64,000 bases of DNA from Botryosphaeria dothidea. Lineage: Eukaryota; Ascomycota; Dothideomycetes; Botryosphaeriales; Botryosphaeriaceae. Below, one piece after another: positions 24,379-34,874 of the stretch. Made by a program: the position numbers and the translations under genes. The notes beneath the pieces are model-generated. The model saw only the letters and a program-made list of their open reading frames with translations. It made no database searches and had not been told where the DNA came from. Where the stretch lies: the NCBI GenBank assembly GCA_011503125.2, contig WWBZ02000073.1, positions 1,736,001-1,800,000 on the forward strand. The letters run 5' to 3'. Numbering within the stretch: the first letter of the stretch is position 1; each line of letters begins with the position of its first letter.

Positions 24379-26002
24379 ATGGCGCAACAAAGCCTATTCC
24401 CTACAAGCCACACCCGTAGCCGTACTAGCAGCATCGCTAGCACTACTTCCATTCACCCAAGCGATGATAAAGAAGGATCATTCAGCAACACAGTTAGGGG
24501 ACCTAGCTAGAACCTTAACGAGTTTACAAGTGGTGCCATCCCATTTCAAGGCTTTCCCAATGCCTCAGACCAGCAAAGTCAAGCTGCCGGTCTCACCTCA
24601 CGTCGCACCACCTCACGCAGAAACCCAGAACCCGAAGAACTTGCACATTCATCAGCCACGGATCTTGACCTTACCATCAACCCCGGAATACCAAGTAACC
24701 ACGGACTCGACTCCATTCGCTAGCCCAACGAATATGCCTTCTACAACTGGTACACTACAGTAACAGCAAACCAGCGCACTAAGTTCTACCACGTCCTCCA
24801 AGTCACTTAAACAGCTGCTAGTAAAGAGCATATAGCCCACGTCTCTCTTCAGGACAAGTATAAGAAACTTAAACAGACCTATGAGAAGATGATCGCTAGA
24901 TCTAACAGAGTTATCAAGGAAAGCAACGATGAGATCAGCCGGCTTATTTAAGAAAACAACCTTCTAACTAAGGATATCGCCAACCATCACGAAGGTACCC
25001 TCCCTAGTACCAATATTCGCAGCCTTAACCAGGAACGTCAACCAAGGGAGGGAACTATTACCTCATAGCGAACCCTCCCTTATCAGGGCTCACGCAAGAT
25101 GCTTACAGGAGATGTTAACAAGCTCATCTCCACTAATATCCATACTTTCGTCAACTTCAAGGACAATATAATCTTCAAGCTTGAAGTCGAAGAGGACTTC
25201 TTCTAAGGAAATCAGAAGCTGATGATCCGCCACATCTACTCTCGTCTTGCTGATTCAATTGCCGCCACAATGCGTCCGTATATTAACAGCTGCCGGACAG
25301 CCCTAGATTTCTTAGAAAAGCTAGGAAAGACATGTAGAATAGATATCGCAAAGAAAAAAGCTACTAACGACCTCATCCTTGCTAGACAAAGCGAGAAAGA
25401 GACGGTAGACGCCTACTACGCCCGTCTATGCACACTCTGGTCCCTTACCAACCCTACTGAAGAGGAGAAGATCGATAAGATGCAGGATAGCATTTCCATC
25501 GGCTTAGCCCTCTCAGTGGCCACCCTTACCTTCACCTCTCTCGAACAGCTGCTCGAAACCCTCCGCAAGGCCGAATATCGTCGTTAAGAGATTAAGTCTA
25601 TAAACATCCGTTCTGACAAAAGGATAAATAATAGCAACAATCCTAAAAGGGATCGCACCAAGCCTACCTATAACTAGGAACCTACTTAAGGTAACCTTAG
25701 CCGCCAGGGCAGGACTAGAAGCGGCAACATAAACCAAGATGGCCAACAGGGCCGTATGCCTACTGCCACTAAACTAAAAGACTGGGTTGGACCCTGGTAT
25801 GAGCCTGAGCTAAAACCCTCAAAGTTGTCAGATGAGGAACGCCTCGCAATAACGAGGCAGGGACGCTGCCGTAGTTGTAGAGGCTCGGGCCACTTTGCAT
25901 CTGATAACTGCTGTCCCAATAATAACCGTGCAGGGTTCGCGCACATCCAGAGCATTGAGGAACTTGACTCTAACAGCGAGTCGGAAAACTCCCAGTCCTA
26001 GG
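24379..26002 (+). pseudogene. Element C gag with CCHC-like knuckle, few stops
   Basis: Gag starts at the ATG 24379 (MAQQSLFPTSHTRSRTSS) and can be followed in one phase to a stop at 26000-26002. It has only a handful of in-frame TAG/TAA codons at former Gln/Trp positions. It contains a coiled-coil-like helix near 24,850-24,960, a retrotransposon gag capsid region at about 25,090-25,590 (open from 25222) and a zinc knuckle CRSCRGSGHFASDNC near 25,868-25,912. The knuckle spacing is C-x2-C-x4-H-x5-C, one residue longer at the end than usual. A Ser/Glu-rich tail follows. Repairing only a few bases would restore a complete frame, so the element was active recently relative to its neighbours. Confidence 0.82.
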
Positions 26003-26081
26003 AGTAAGTCGCCCCCTAGGACCACAAGAGTAGAAGGAGCTAGACGAGCAGCCAGCTAGTCGTAGTTAGAAAGAGATAAAG

Positions 26082-29000
26082 GTGTCAAACTTCGCAGTAG
26101 ACAATCGCGCGTGTAAAATTAAGGGAACTCACCTTATTATACATGCTGCAGTGGCTAGTAGTAATACACGTTCTCTCATCGACAATGGAAGCCAAGCTGA
26201 GCTCATTGATGCCTCCTTTGTTCGCGCACACAAGATAACAAAGATCCCTCTTGTTAAACGGATTACTATGACTTTGGGAGACGGAACATTCTCCCAATAC
26301 ATTACCCATGCCTCCCTAGTCGATATCAACATTGGTTCTCACAAGGAACAACTTCTCTACTATATTGCCAACCTAGGAGACTATCCACTAATCCTTGGAG
26401 ACGGATGGTTACGCACTTACAACCCGCACATCGACTGGGATGAGCGGTCAGTTAAGTTTTATAAGCCTCAGTGCTTTAAGGCTGGCTGTCTCACCACAAA
26501 ACCTCATACTAAATACGCTATTGGGTGCCGACCTAAACAAAAGACAGAGAAGTCTCAACTAGACATTCAACTATGTTCTGCATCCCTACTCTTTTACTTA
26601 GCATCACTTCCTAGACATGAAGGATACTACTACACGCCCACGGAACCTACCATAAATACTAGCGTGGCTACAACCAGAGAAGATGATTTCCAGAAGTTCA
26701 TGGATGGAAAGAAGATATATGGGAGAGAAGAACGTCTTGCCCGGCTGCCAAAGGAACACCACTGGATTAAAGAACTCTAGGACAAGATAGAAGCGGACAT
26801 ACTCCCTCCTTACTAGAAAGAAGACCACGAAATCAAGCTCAAACCTAACTGTGAACCTCCTCATATAAAAAGCTACCGCCTAATATCTCAACAGGAAAAC
26901 GAAGCGGTTAAGAAGTATATTGACGAACATCTCGGAAAAGGGTTTATTCGCCCTAGCTCTTCGGACTGTACCGCACCTCTACTTATTGTTAGAAAGCCAG
27001 GAGGAGGACTTAGAGTCTATGTTGACTACAGAGCCCTAAACGCTATCACCGAGAAGAATCGATACCCAATCCCACACATCAATGAAACCCTTACCTAGCT
27101 TAGTAAGGCCAAGATCTTCACTAAACTCGACGTTGTCCATGCTTTCAACCGGATCCGAATTAAGGAAGGCCATGAGTACCTCACCGCTTTTAACACTCGC
27201 TTTAGTCAGTACGAATACCTGGTTATGCCCTTTGGGCTCTGCAATGCGCCAGGCACCTTTTAGAGCTACATCAACAATTCTGTGCTCGAATACCTAGACA
27301 AGTTTTGCACAGCGTACCTAGATGACATCCTCATCTATAGTGAAAAGGAGGAGGAACACGCTAAAAACGTCAATAAAGTCCTCCAACGACTAAAGGACCG
27401 TGGTCTTCAACTCGACCTTGACAAATGCGAGTTCAATGTCAGATCAGTCAAATACCTTGGCCTCATTATAAGCACAAACGGAATCGAAATGGACCCAGAA
27501 AAAGTCTTAGCTATTATCAATTGGGAGGTACCAACGTCAGTAAAGGATGTGCAAGCCTTTCTTGGCTTTGCAAATTTCTACCGCCGCTTTATCAAGAACT
27601 TCTCCCACATAGCACGCCCCCTTACTGAGATGACAAAAGGAGAACACTTTACAACCAGAAATGGGAAACGCAAGATGAGATACCAGGACTTCACATGGGA
27701 CAACAAGAAACAAACCGCCTTTAATCAGCTACAAGCCGCATTCACCTCTACACCTATCCTCGTACATTTCGACCCTAAAAAGGAAATATGGGTTGAAACG
27801 GATGCCTCAGACTTTGTCAGTGCAGGTATTCTATCTCAGATGCACGATGAAGTACTCAAACCAGTTGCATACTTCTCTAAGAAAATGTCCTCAACTGAGT
27901 GCAACTACATAATCTACGACAAAGAGCTACTCGCCATTATTCGCTCCTTTAAGACTTGGGAACTAGAACTCATGAGCACTCCTACAGACAAGCCCATTAA
28001 GGTGCTTACGGATTACAAGAACCTAGAGTATTTTATGACAACTAAGCAACTGACTAGCCGTCAAGCCCGCTGGGCTAAATTTCTATCCGCCTTTAACTTT
28101 ATTATCTCCTACCGGCCAGGCAAACAAGGAGAGAAGCTAGACTCGCTTACAAGGAGAACGCAGGACCTACCGCAAGGAATTGACGACCCAAGGAAGCAAC
28201 ACCGGTTCCAACAACTACTTCGGGACTTAAACCTGGAACCTGACATGAAGATTACTATCAATTCTATCCTCTTTACTACTAACAACCTAGAGGAGGAGGA
28301 GTTAGACTCTCGAGAGCCGGAAGATAACCAGACCCAGGAAATCTATGAAGCCCGGGAAACCCAGGAAGCTGTACAAAAAGACCTCGACACACTTATCAGC
28401 GAAGCCTACGAGAAGGATAGGGCAATCCAGGACCTCCGTAGAAGCATTGATGCAGGAGACAGACGTGTACCAAGCCACTTAATTGGGAAGGGCTATAAGA
28501 AAAACATTCAGGACTTCTTAGTAAAAGATGGTTGGGTATGGCTGAAAGACGCGCTTGTTGTCCCAGACTACCAACCACTACGCCTACGCCTCCTAAAGGA
28601 TCACCACGAAAAACTACTTGCAGGACACCCAGGACCCAAGGCCATGTATAGGGAGCTTGCAGAAAACTACTAGTAGGCTGGACAAAGGGAAGATGTCACT
28701 CGTTTCTGCAAGAACTATCACCACTACCGCCGCCACAAGCCATACTCGGAGCAAAAGCAAGGACTACTAAGACCGCTCTCTATCCCCCAGCAGAAGTGGC
28801 TCCACGTAGCCCTAGACTTTACGGAAAAACTACCGCTGTGCATTAGGAGGAATTAGGGATACCGACACTACCTAGTTATTACAGACCGTTTAACCAAGGG
28901 AAAGATCTACGAGCTAATAACAACGCTAAGTGCTGAAGAAACCGTAGAGGCTCTAAACCGCCGCCTCTTTTATGTACGAGGTTTTCTAATAGATATCGTC

Positions 29001-29964
29001 TCCGACCGAGGCAGCGCTATGGACTCCCATATCTATAGAAGAATTATAGAACGATATAACGTAAAGGTTAAAATGTCAACTACATTTCACCCCCAGACTA
29101 ATGGCCAGAGCGAAAGCTCTGTCAAAGGTCTCAAAAAGTACCTCCGGATGTACATCAACCACGCGCAAGACAACTAGGTCGACTTCCTACCTAAAGCTAA
29201 ATTCACAGCTAATACGCATATCAGCGCATCAACTGGCATATCGCCATTCTTCGTAGATAACGGATTCTATCCACGCACTGGCTTGGAACCTATAAAAATC
29301 TACCAGGGCACTAGAAAAGTAGAAGTAATTAGGGTAGACCGGTTAGTTGAAAGGTCAAATGCCATAAGAAGCTTCCTCCAAGATTAACTAGCCTAGATAT
29401 AAGAAGAACAAGCCCGCTATACAGACAAATTCCGCTAGCCACACCCTACCTTCCGTATAGGCGATAAAGTATTTATTAACGCCCGAGACTTTAACCTAGG
29501 ACGGAATAGCAAGTCTCTCTTACTAAAGAACCTTGGTCCGTAGGAAATTACTAGGTTAATTAACGGTAAAGCATACGAAGTTGCTGTACCTCCTTACATA
29601 CAAGAGAAAGGAATCTTCCCTATATTCCACCCCTAGAAGCTATACCTTACCCTAGATAACCTATATCCGGGTTAGGTCTAGGAGCCTGGCCTAGTATATA
29701 TAATCTTTAATAAGGACGAGAATAAAACTTATAAGGAGTGGGAAGTACTAGAGGTAGTAGACTACCGAAACTTAAGGCATGAAGTGTAGTATAAGGTTAC
29801 CTTTATAGGCAACTAGGACGAGTAGAACTCTAATCCCCTATAGCAATACTAGGGTAACTATAAGAATACTCCTAATAAAATCCGTAAGTACCACGCATAC
29901 TATAAGGACGCGCCCGAGCTGCCCGAATTTTTTAAGAAGCTTAGTAGACCTCGCTTAGAGAAGG
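26082..29964 (+). pseudogene. Element C pol (PR-RT-RH-IN, chromo-like C-terminus)
   Basis: Pol lies in the -1 phase relative to gag, and its first open stretch is 26082-26780. There is no clear ATG at the start, so a frameshift fusion is likely. The protease motif is SLIDNGSQAELID. RT (26,815 to about 27,450) has GGGLRVYVDYRALN and an intact YLDDILIYS near 27,318. RNase H and the connection are in the 463-codon open frame 27282-28673 (ETDASDF near 27,797). The integrase HHCC region ends in RFCKNYHHYRR near 28,710, where both zinc Cys are Tyr. The DDE core still shows ALDFTEKL, VSDRGSAMD and NGQSESSVK. A chromo-like segment (KEWEVLEVVDYRN) lies near 29,735-29,775. Only a few stops occur before 29,200. 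Confidence 0.88.
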
Positions 29965-29973
29965 GGGGGATAG

Positions 29974-30205
29974 TATTAGGCCCCTTAAGCGCTACTACCC
30001 TAGGTAACTAGGTAGATACTAAATAGTAACTAGAGGCCCTAGCTATACTAAGGATAACTCGGTTAGGCACTAGAGTACGGGCCTAGCGCTAAGCGACTAG
30101 GTATATTTACCCTTCGCCCTCTCTTTCTAGACTCTCTTTCCTTTCTCCTTATATATAGATTTTTAGTTAAAAGCAATACTATTATTTCGGCTTTGCTGCC
30201 TTACA
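29974..30205 (+). repeat. Element C 3' LTR
   Basis: 232 bp, starting TATTAGGCC (TG mutated to TA) and ending CTTACA, followed by the target duplication TCCGT. It is preceded by the polypurine tract. Differences from the 5' LTR are transitions of the RIP type. Confidence 0.92.
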
Positions 30206-30662
30206 TCCGTAGTTCCTATCTTTTAGAGTATTTATACTCTACTCTATTAGAAGTCGGGGTAGAAGAGGAGGATATACTTTAGAGTTTATCTATACTAGCC
30301 GTATAGGTAGGTAGAGCTAAGATACCTTAGTATCTTACGCCTAGAGAGAAAGTTCTTTAGTCTAATATACTCTATACGTAGTAGAGTAGCGAGTATACTC
30401 TATAGCTTAGATAGTTCGCTATAGATTTATCTAATTTTTAGGTTCTACTATATACTTTAGGCTACTAGCTTACCTTATCTTTCTTAGCTAGTAAACTTTA
30501 TCTATCTCTTCTTCTACTTATTTCTATATACTATACGTAGTTTTATTCGCTCTAGGAGGCTTTAGTAGATAGAGGGGTAGTAGTAAAAGAGGGAGTTTAC
30601 CTTTTTCCTAAGTAGGGATCTCCTAGCTAGGCTAAGAAAATATATATATATATTACGTACTA

Positions 30663-32524
30663 ACGTGGTTTATCAGCGAGCCGCGTATATTAGCGACCCG
30701 CGTACTTTTTCTTGGCGTAACCACTCTTCGTCTTCTATACGCGTTTTCTCTATAGCTAAGTATACGAATTTAAATAACCGAAGTACGAATTATCTTAGCT
30801 ATCGAAGCTATCCGAACCTCTCGAAAATTAAGCCGCCGCGCCGCGGCAAAGATCTATAACGTACCCGAATTAATACTCCGCGATAGAATAAACGGCAGAA
30901 CCTCTAAAGCCGATTCCCGGCCCGCTACTTAGAATTTAGCCGAGATCGAGGAGGATATAATCGTCTAATATATCTTAGACTTAGATTTACGAGGATTCCC
31001 ACCCTCGATCGAAGACGTGCGCGCAATAGCGGACTATATCCTCGCGTCGCGGGGCGCGCGACGCGTCGGAAAGCTCTGGCCAAACCGCTTCATTAAGCGA
31101 CGAGAAGAGCTACGCACGCGTTTTTCTCGCGCCTACGACTTCCAGCGAGCTCTTTACGAAGATCCTTAGCTTATAAGCGAATAGTTCGCTCTATTCTCGA
31201 ACATGCGGGCCAAATACGGCATCCAGGACTGCGATTTATATAACTTCGACGAGACCGGCTTTATAATAGGCATGGTCTGCTCTGCTATAGTTGTTACCCG
31301 GGCTAATCGACGTGGAAAAGGCAAGGCAATTCAGCCTGGTAATCGAGAATGGGCGACCGCGATTACCTATGTTAGCGGTGACGGCTTTAACGTCCCCCCG
31401 TTTTTACTAGTTTAAGGCCGGTGCTACCTCGCCAACTAGTACACCGAGGGCGGTCTTTCCGACTCCTAGCCGGTTAAACCGACCTCTAACGGGTAGACCG
31501 ATAACGATATAGGCCTAGATTAGATTAAGCACTTCGAGAAGTATACTACGGCGCGTATAAAGGGTAGTTACCGGATACTAGTACTCGATAGGCACGAGAG
31601 CTACTAATTAGTCGAATTCGAGGAATTCTGCAAGGCACACAATATTATTACTATCTACCTACCTCTCTATTCGTCCCACTTAACCTAACCGCTTAACGTC
31701 GGCTTCTTTAGCGCGTTAAAAAGGGTATACGGAAAGAAAATCGGGCTGTTTATCCGCGCGTATATTAACTATATTACTAAGGTCGAGTTCTTCTTAGCAT
31801 TTCGCGTAGTATATAATACTATAATAATTAAGGAAAATATTACCGGCGCTTTTCGGGGCGCTAGACTTATTCTATTTAATCCGTAAGCCGTTATTTCTAA
31901 GTTAGATATTAAATTACGGACGCCAATACCCGCGCGTACCCCTAACGCTAACGCCGACCTTTAGGTCTCCTAGACGCTATATAACCTAACCGAGACTATT
32001 TCGTAATCTAAGTTAGTTACATCTCGAATTAATAGTTATTAAGGAAGCTCCTCGACGCCTATTTTTTCCGCTATTAAGTAAATAGTAAAGGGTTTAGAGA
32101 AAATAGCCTATACGGTAACCCTTTTAACCGAGAAGAACCGCGCGCTTCGAAAAGTAAATAAGGCACTTAGTAAGCGCCGGAGGGCTAAGAAAATACGTAT
32201 CCGTAAAGGAGGTGCATTAACTACTAAAGATGCACGAGATATTTTAGCTTAAAGAGATAATAAGAAATAGGTAGCGCGCGATAGGCGCGAAAATCGGGAT
32301 GGCGGCGGAGGAAGGCCGGCGACTATACGGCGATGCGGCACCTACGGCGAGCCCGGATATAATATACGAATATACTAGGTCGAAGAAGTAATGTCCGGTA
32401 TTTATAGTTCCGACTAATTTTAATTAATTTAAGAGATATTAGCTGCGTAATTCGGGTGAAGAGTAGTTACGCTAAGAAAAAGTGCGCGGGTCGCTAATAT
32501 ACGCGGCTCGCTAATAAACCACGT
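30663..32524 (+). mobile_element. pogo/Fot1-type DNA transposon, 1,862 bp
   Basis: The ends are terminal inverted repeats of about 67 bp (30663-30729 and 32458-32524, starting ACGTGGTTTAT) that differ by only four transitions. The element is flanked by TA at 30661-30662 and 32525-32526, the usual target duplication of the Tc1/mariner/pogo superfamily. One gene fills the interior on the plus strand. The flanks rejoin to a continuous Copia LTR, so the insertion is clean and later than that LTR. Confidence 0.9.
30785..32420 (+). pseudogene. Fot1/pogo-type transposase remnant
   Basis: The plus-strand translation has a psq-like helix-turn-helix at the N-terminus (LSRRAAAKIYNVPELILRDR near 30,800-30,880) and a CENP-B-type HTH (VRAIADYILASRG, KLWPNRFIKRR) near 31,010-31,110. 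It continues into the DDE_1 catalytic region with LYNFDETGF near 31,240 (first Asp intact; 31203-31415 open). The second motif is LVLDRHESY near 31,585 and the third is PLNVGFFSALKRVYG near 31,690, where Asp of the usual PLDVG is Asn. Stops at Gln/Trp codons are scattered along the gene. The product would be inactive even without the stops. Confidence 0.85.
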
Positions 32525-32671
32525 TATACTAAACTCTAATTAGTCTTTACTAATCGAATTCTTTTTAGTATTAGCTTTTCTTTAGATATAATACGTAAAA
32601 GCTAACTTATTTAGTTAGCTAAAATCTATCTAGATATAATAGCTTTTAAGCTATTTATTTAATAGTTTAAT

Positions 32672-32940
32672 TATTAAGTAAAGTATATACCTATCGACGG
32701 TTATATAGTATAGTAGCGGGTATTAAAATAGTCTATAGTAAAAAGTTCGATTCTTCTATCTATTAGCCGTATATAGAAGATATACGTATACGTTACGTAC
32801 TACGCTAAACCCTAATTAGTCTTCGCTAATCGGATTTTTCTCGATATTAGCTTTCCTCTAGATATAGGGCTTAAAAGCTAACTTACTTAGTTAGCTAAAA
32901 TCTATCTAGATATAGTAGCTCTTAGACTATTTATTTAATA
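32672..32940 (-). repeat. Copia LTR number 2 (3' LTR of the Copia remnant)
   Basis: This 269-bp unit runs, on the minus strand, from TATTAAATAAATAG to CTTTACTTAATA (TG..CA ends mutated to TA..TA). It directly follows the C-terminal end of a Copia pol read on the same strand and a short purine-rich stretch (AAGTAGAAG), so it is the 3' LTR. An identical-length copy lies at 45668-45936. Confidence 0.78.
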
Positions 32941-33898
32941 CTTCTACTTAGCCGTAGAGCGTCGGCTATAAACCTAGCTATTAGATAAAACTAGTAAAGC
33001 GGTCTCTTACTAGGGGTTTAGTTAGCCCGTCCGCTACTATATTCTTACTATAAATATACTCGATCTATACTCGATTTCTTTAAATAAGATCTCGAATATT
33101 ATAATAGTATACGTCGATATACTTTAACCATTTATATACGTAAGGATCCTTTACTAGAGCTAACGCGGTCTAATTATCTCTCTTTAGACTTATAGTACTA
33201 TTAAACTTCTTATTCTTAAATAGTACTATACGATAAGAGAATAATCTAAGATATTCGCCTACGTTTATCTCTTAAAGTAGTTATATAAGCTACTAAGATT
33301 TCTTAGCGTAGGCGGATATTACTATATACTCGGCTTCTATAATAGAGATAGCTACTAATTTTTACTTTTAGCTTCTCTAGCTAATAGAACCGTTATTAAG
33401 TAGAAAGATATATCCGAGAATAGACTTTCTATTTATTTTATCTATAGCGTAGTCCGAGTCCGAATACTCTATAAGCTCTACGCTTCTACTATCTCTATAG
33501 ACTATTCCGAGATCGGCTATTAATCTAAGGTACCGTAGTAGGCTCTTAAGTATATAGCCGTAATATTCTACTAGATTACTTAGATATTAGCTTAGCCGGC
33601 TAATTAGAAACGCGATATCTAGACGCGTAAGAACCGTAAGATATATTAGCTTTCTAATAGTATACTAATACTCTTTTAGGTCGATTCGCTTATCGTTTAG
33701 CCTAGAGAGGCGGAGAGCGTCGTATCCGTTTAGCGGTAGCGTTACTAGTCTTAACTTATTCTTTTCTATATAAAGAGTTTAAAGTATTTCTTATAAATAG
33801 TAGGACTAATTAAGACGTAGCGTTCTACTCTTTCTATTACGAGTAACTTTAATACTAAGAATCTTTTTTATCTTCTCTAAGTTTTTAATCTTAAAGAC
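32941..33898 (-). pseudogene. Copia pol remnant (end of RT, RNase H)
   Basis: On the minus strand from 33,898 the translation matches the C-terminal third of Copia polyproteins. The end of RVT_2 comes first, then YSDSDYAIDKINRKSILGYI near 33,450, KLVAISIIEAEYIVIS near 33,345, and finally VADGLTKPLVRDRF near 33,025 close to the LTR. All stops sit at expected Gln codons. The upstream part of RT, integrase and gag are lost: the sequence is interrupted by LINE copies 4 and 5 at 33,899 and does not resume within the window. Confidence 0.83.
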
Positions 33899-34164
33899 CT
33901 TACTAATAGATAGATAGATAGATAAATTTATTTCTTCCCGATATAGCTCTCTTACGGGTCTATACGGGGCTAGCTATCTATTATTATTTTATACGAGGAG
34001 GAAAATCTTTTCGCCTAGTAAAACCCCTCCTCTCTCTCTAGGTATACTATCCTATACTAGTTCTATTTTTTTTTCTTACTAGTAGCGGCTACTATAGTAG
34101 CCCTATATTTACCTATTAGACCTATCCCTTTAGTTCTTATTCTCGTAGTTATCTAGGTTCTAGT
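33899..34164 (-). mobile_element. LINE copy 4, short 5'-truncated insertion
   Basis: About 250 bp of the LINE 3' end (tail and 3' untranslated region) is flanked by direct repeats that start CTTACTAATAGATAG at 33899 and 34165. The right-hand repeat runs into the tail of copy 5, so copy 4 landed in the junction formed by the copy 5 insertion into Copia. Severe 5' truncation is normal for LINEs. Confidence 0.75.
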
Positions 34165-34611
34165 CTTACTAATAGATAGATAGATAAATTTATTTCTTCC
34201 CGATATAGCTTTCTTACGGGTCTATACGGGGCTAGCTATCTATTATTATTTTATACGAGAGAGAAAACCTTTTCGCCTAGTAAAACCCCTTCTCTCTCTC
34301 TAGATATACTATTCTATACTAGTTCTATTTTTTCTTTTTACCGGTAGCGGCTACTATAGTAGCTCTATATTTACCTACTAAACCTATCTCTTTAGTTCTT
34401 ATTCTCGTAGTTATCTAGGTTCTAGTAGTTCTAGTAGTTCTAGTAGTTCTCCTAGCTTCTCTTTCTAATTATTCTTCTAAATTAGTTCTCTTACTAGACT
34501 AAATTACTTAAGTAGCTCTAGGCGTAAGAACTAGTCTATCGCTACTTTAATTCTCTTTTTTATTAAGAGAAGGAAATAGTAGTTCGTAGTTTCTATTTTT
34601 TAGAGTATCTA

Positions 34612-34861
34612 TATAATAGCTTGTATCCGGTGCACTCGCGGAAATATAGTAGCATTACTATCTACGAGAAGACTAAGCTAAAGAGAAAAGAAAGAAAGGT
34701 TTAAGTAAGATAGCGCTGCTTATATATCTCTCTAGAGTCCCTTTTACTAGTAGCGAGTTGCAGGGTTTTCTTGTTAAGCTTCGTTAAGCTTTAGGGTTCT
34801 CTTAACCTAAGGTCTCGCCGCAGGATCCATCTAAGGCACCCTTAGGGTTTAAACCGTAATA
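34612..34861 (-). repeat. Chromovirus B2 3' LTR
   Basis: 250 bp, matching 6082-6331 apart from transitions. The polypurine tract complement (TTACCCCCCTCCCGGC) follows from 34862. Confidence 0.92.
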
Positions 34862-34874
34862 TTACCCCCCTCCC

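Larger units (their letters stand above)
23822..30205 (+). mobile_element. Gypsy-type element C, full length, 6,384 bp
   Basis: This is a complete plus-strand LTR retrotransposon with 232-bp LTRs (23822-24053 and 29974-30205), target duplication TCCGT, a polypurine tract AAGGGGGGGATAG just before the right LTR, and gag followed by pol. It is the least damaged large element of the AT-rich block. The 5' LTR and the interior up to about 29,200 keep most CpA sites, whereas the last 1 kb and the 3' LTR are strongly mutated. Its nesting inside LINE copy 3 makes it younger than that copy. Confidence 0.92.
23403..30636 (-). mobile_element. LINE copy 3, 3' part, interrupted by element C and cut by Copia LTR
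   Basis: Segments 23403-23821 and 30211-30636 match the 3' 850 bp of LINE copy 1 (13,090-13,930): (TAGA)n tail, 3' untranslated region with TTCTAGTAG-type short repeats near 23,650-23,690, and the end of ORF2. The LTR element C is inserted with target duplication TCCGT (23817-23821 and 30206-30210). LINE homology ends at about 30,636, where Copia LTR sequence starts. Confidence 0.83.
30637..32664 (-). repeat. Copia LTR number 1, 5'-cut and split by the Fot1-like element
   Basis: The 26 bp at 30637-30662 and the 138 bp at 32527-32664 are the two parts of one LTR, which matches the intact unit 32672-32940. The DNA transposon is inserted at a TA dinucleotide within it. The part of the LTR that would lie left of 30,637 is missing. 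Only 7 bp separate it from LTR number 2. Confidence 0.72.

Noticed and set aside
32672..32940. tRNA-derived SINE, because of A-box-like and B-box-like stretches (TAGTATAGTAGCGG, AGTTCGATTCT) in a repeat seen three times
   Set aside because: The unit directly follows the C-terminal end of a Copia pol on the same strand, has TG..CA-type ends with short inverted termini and a constant length of 269 bp. An LTR explains it better.
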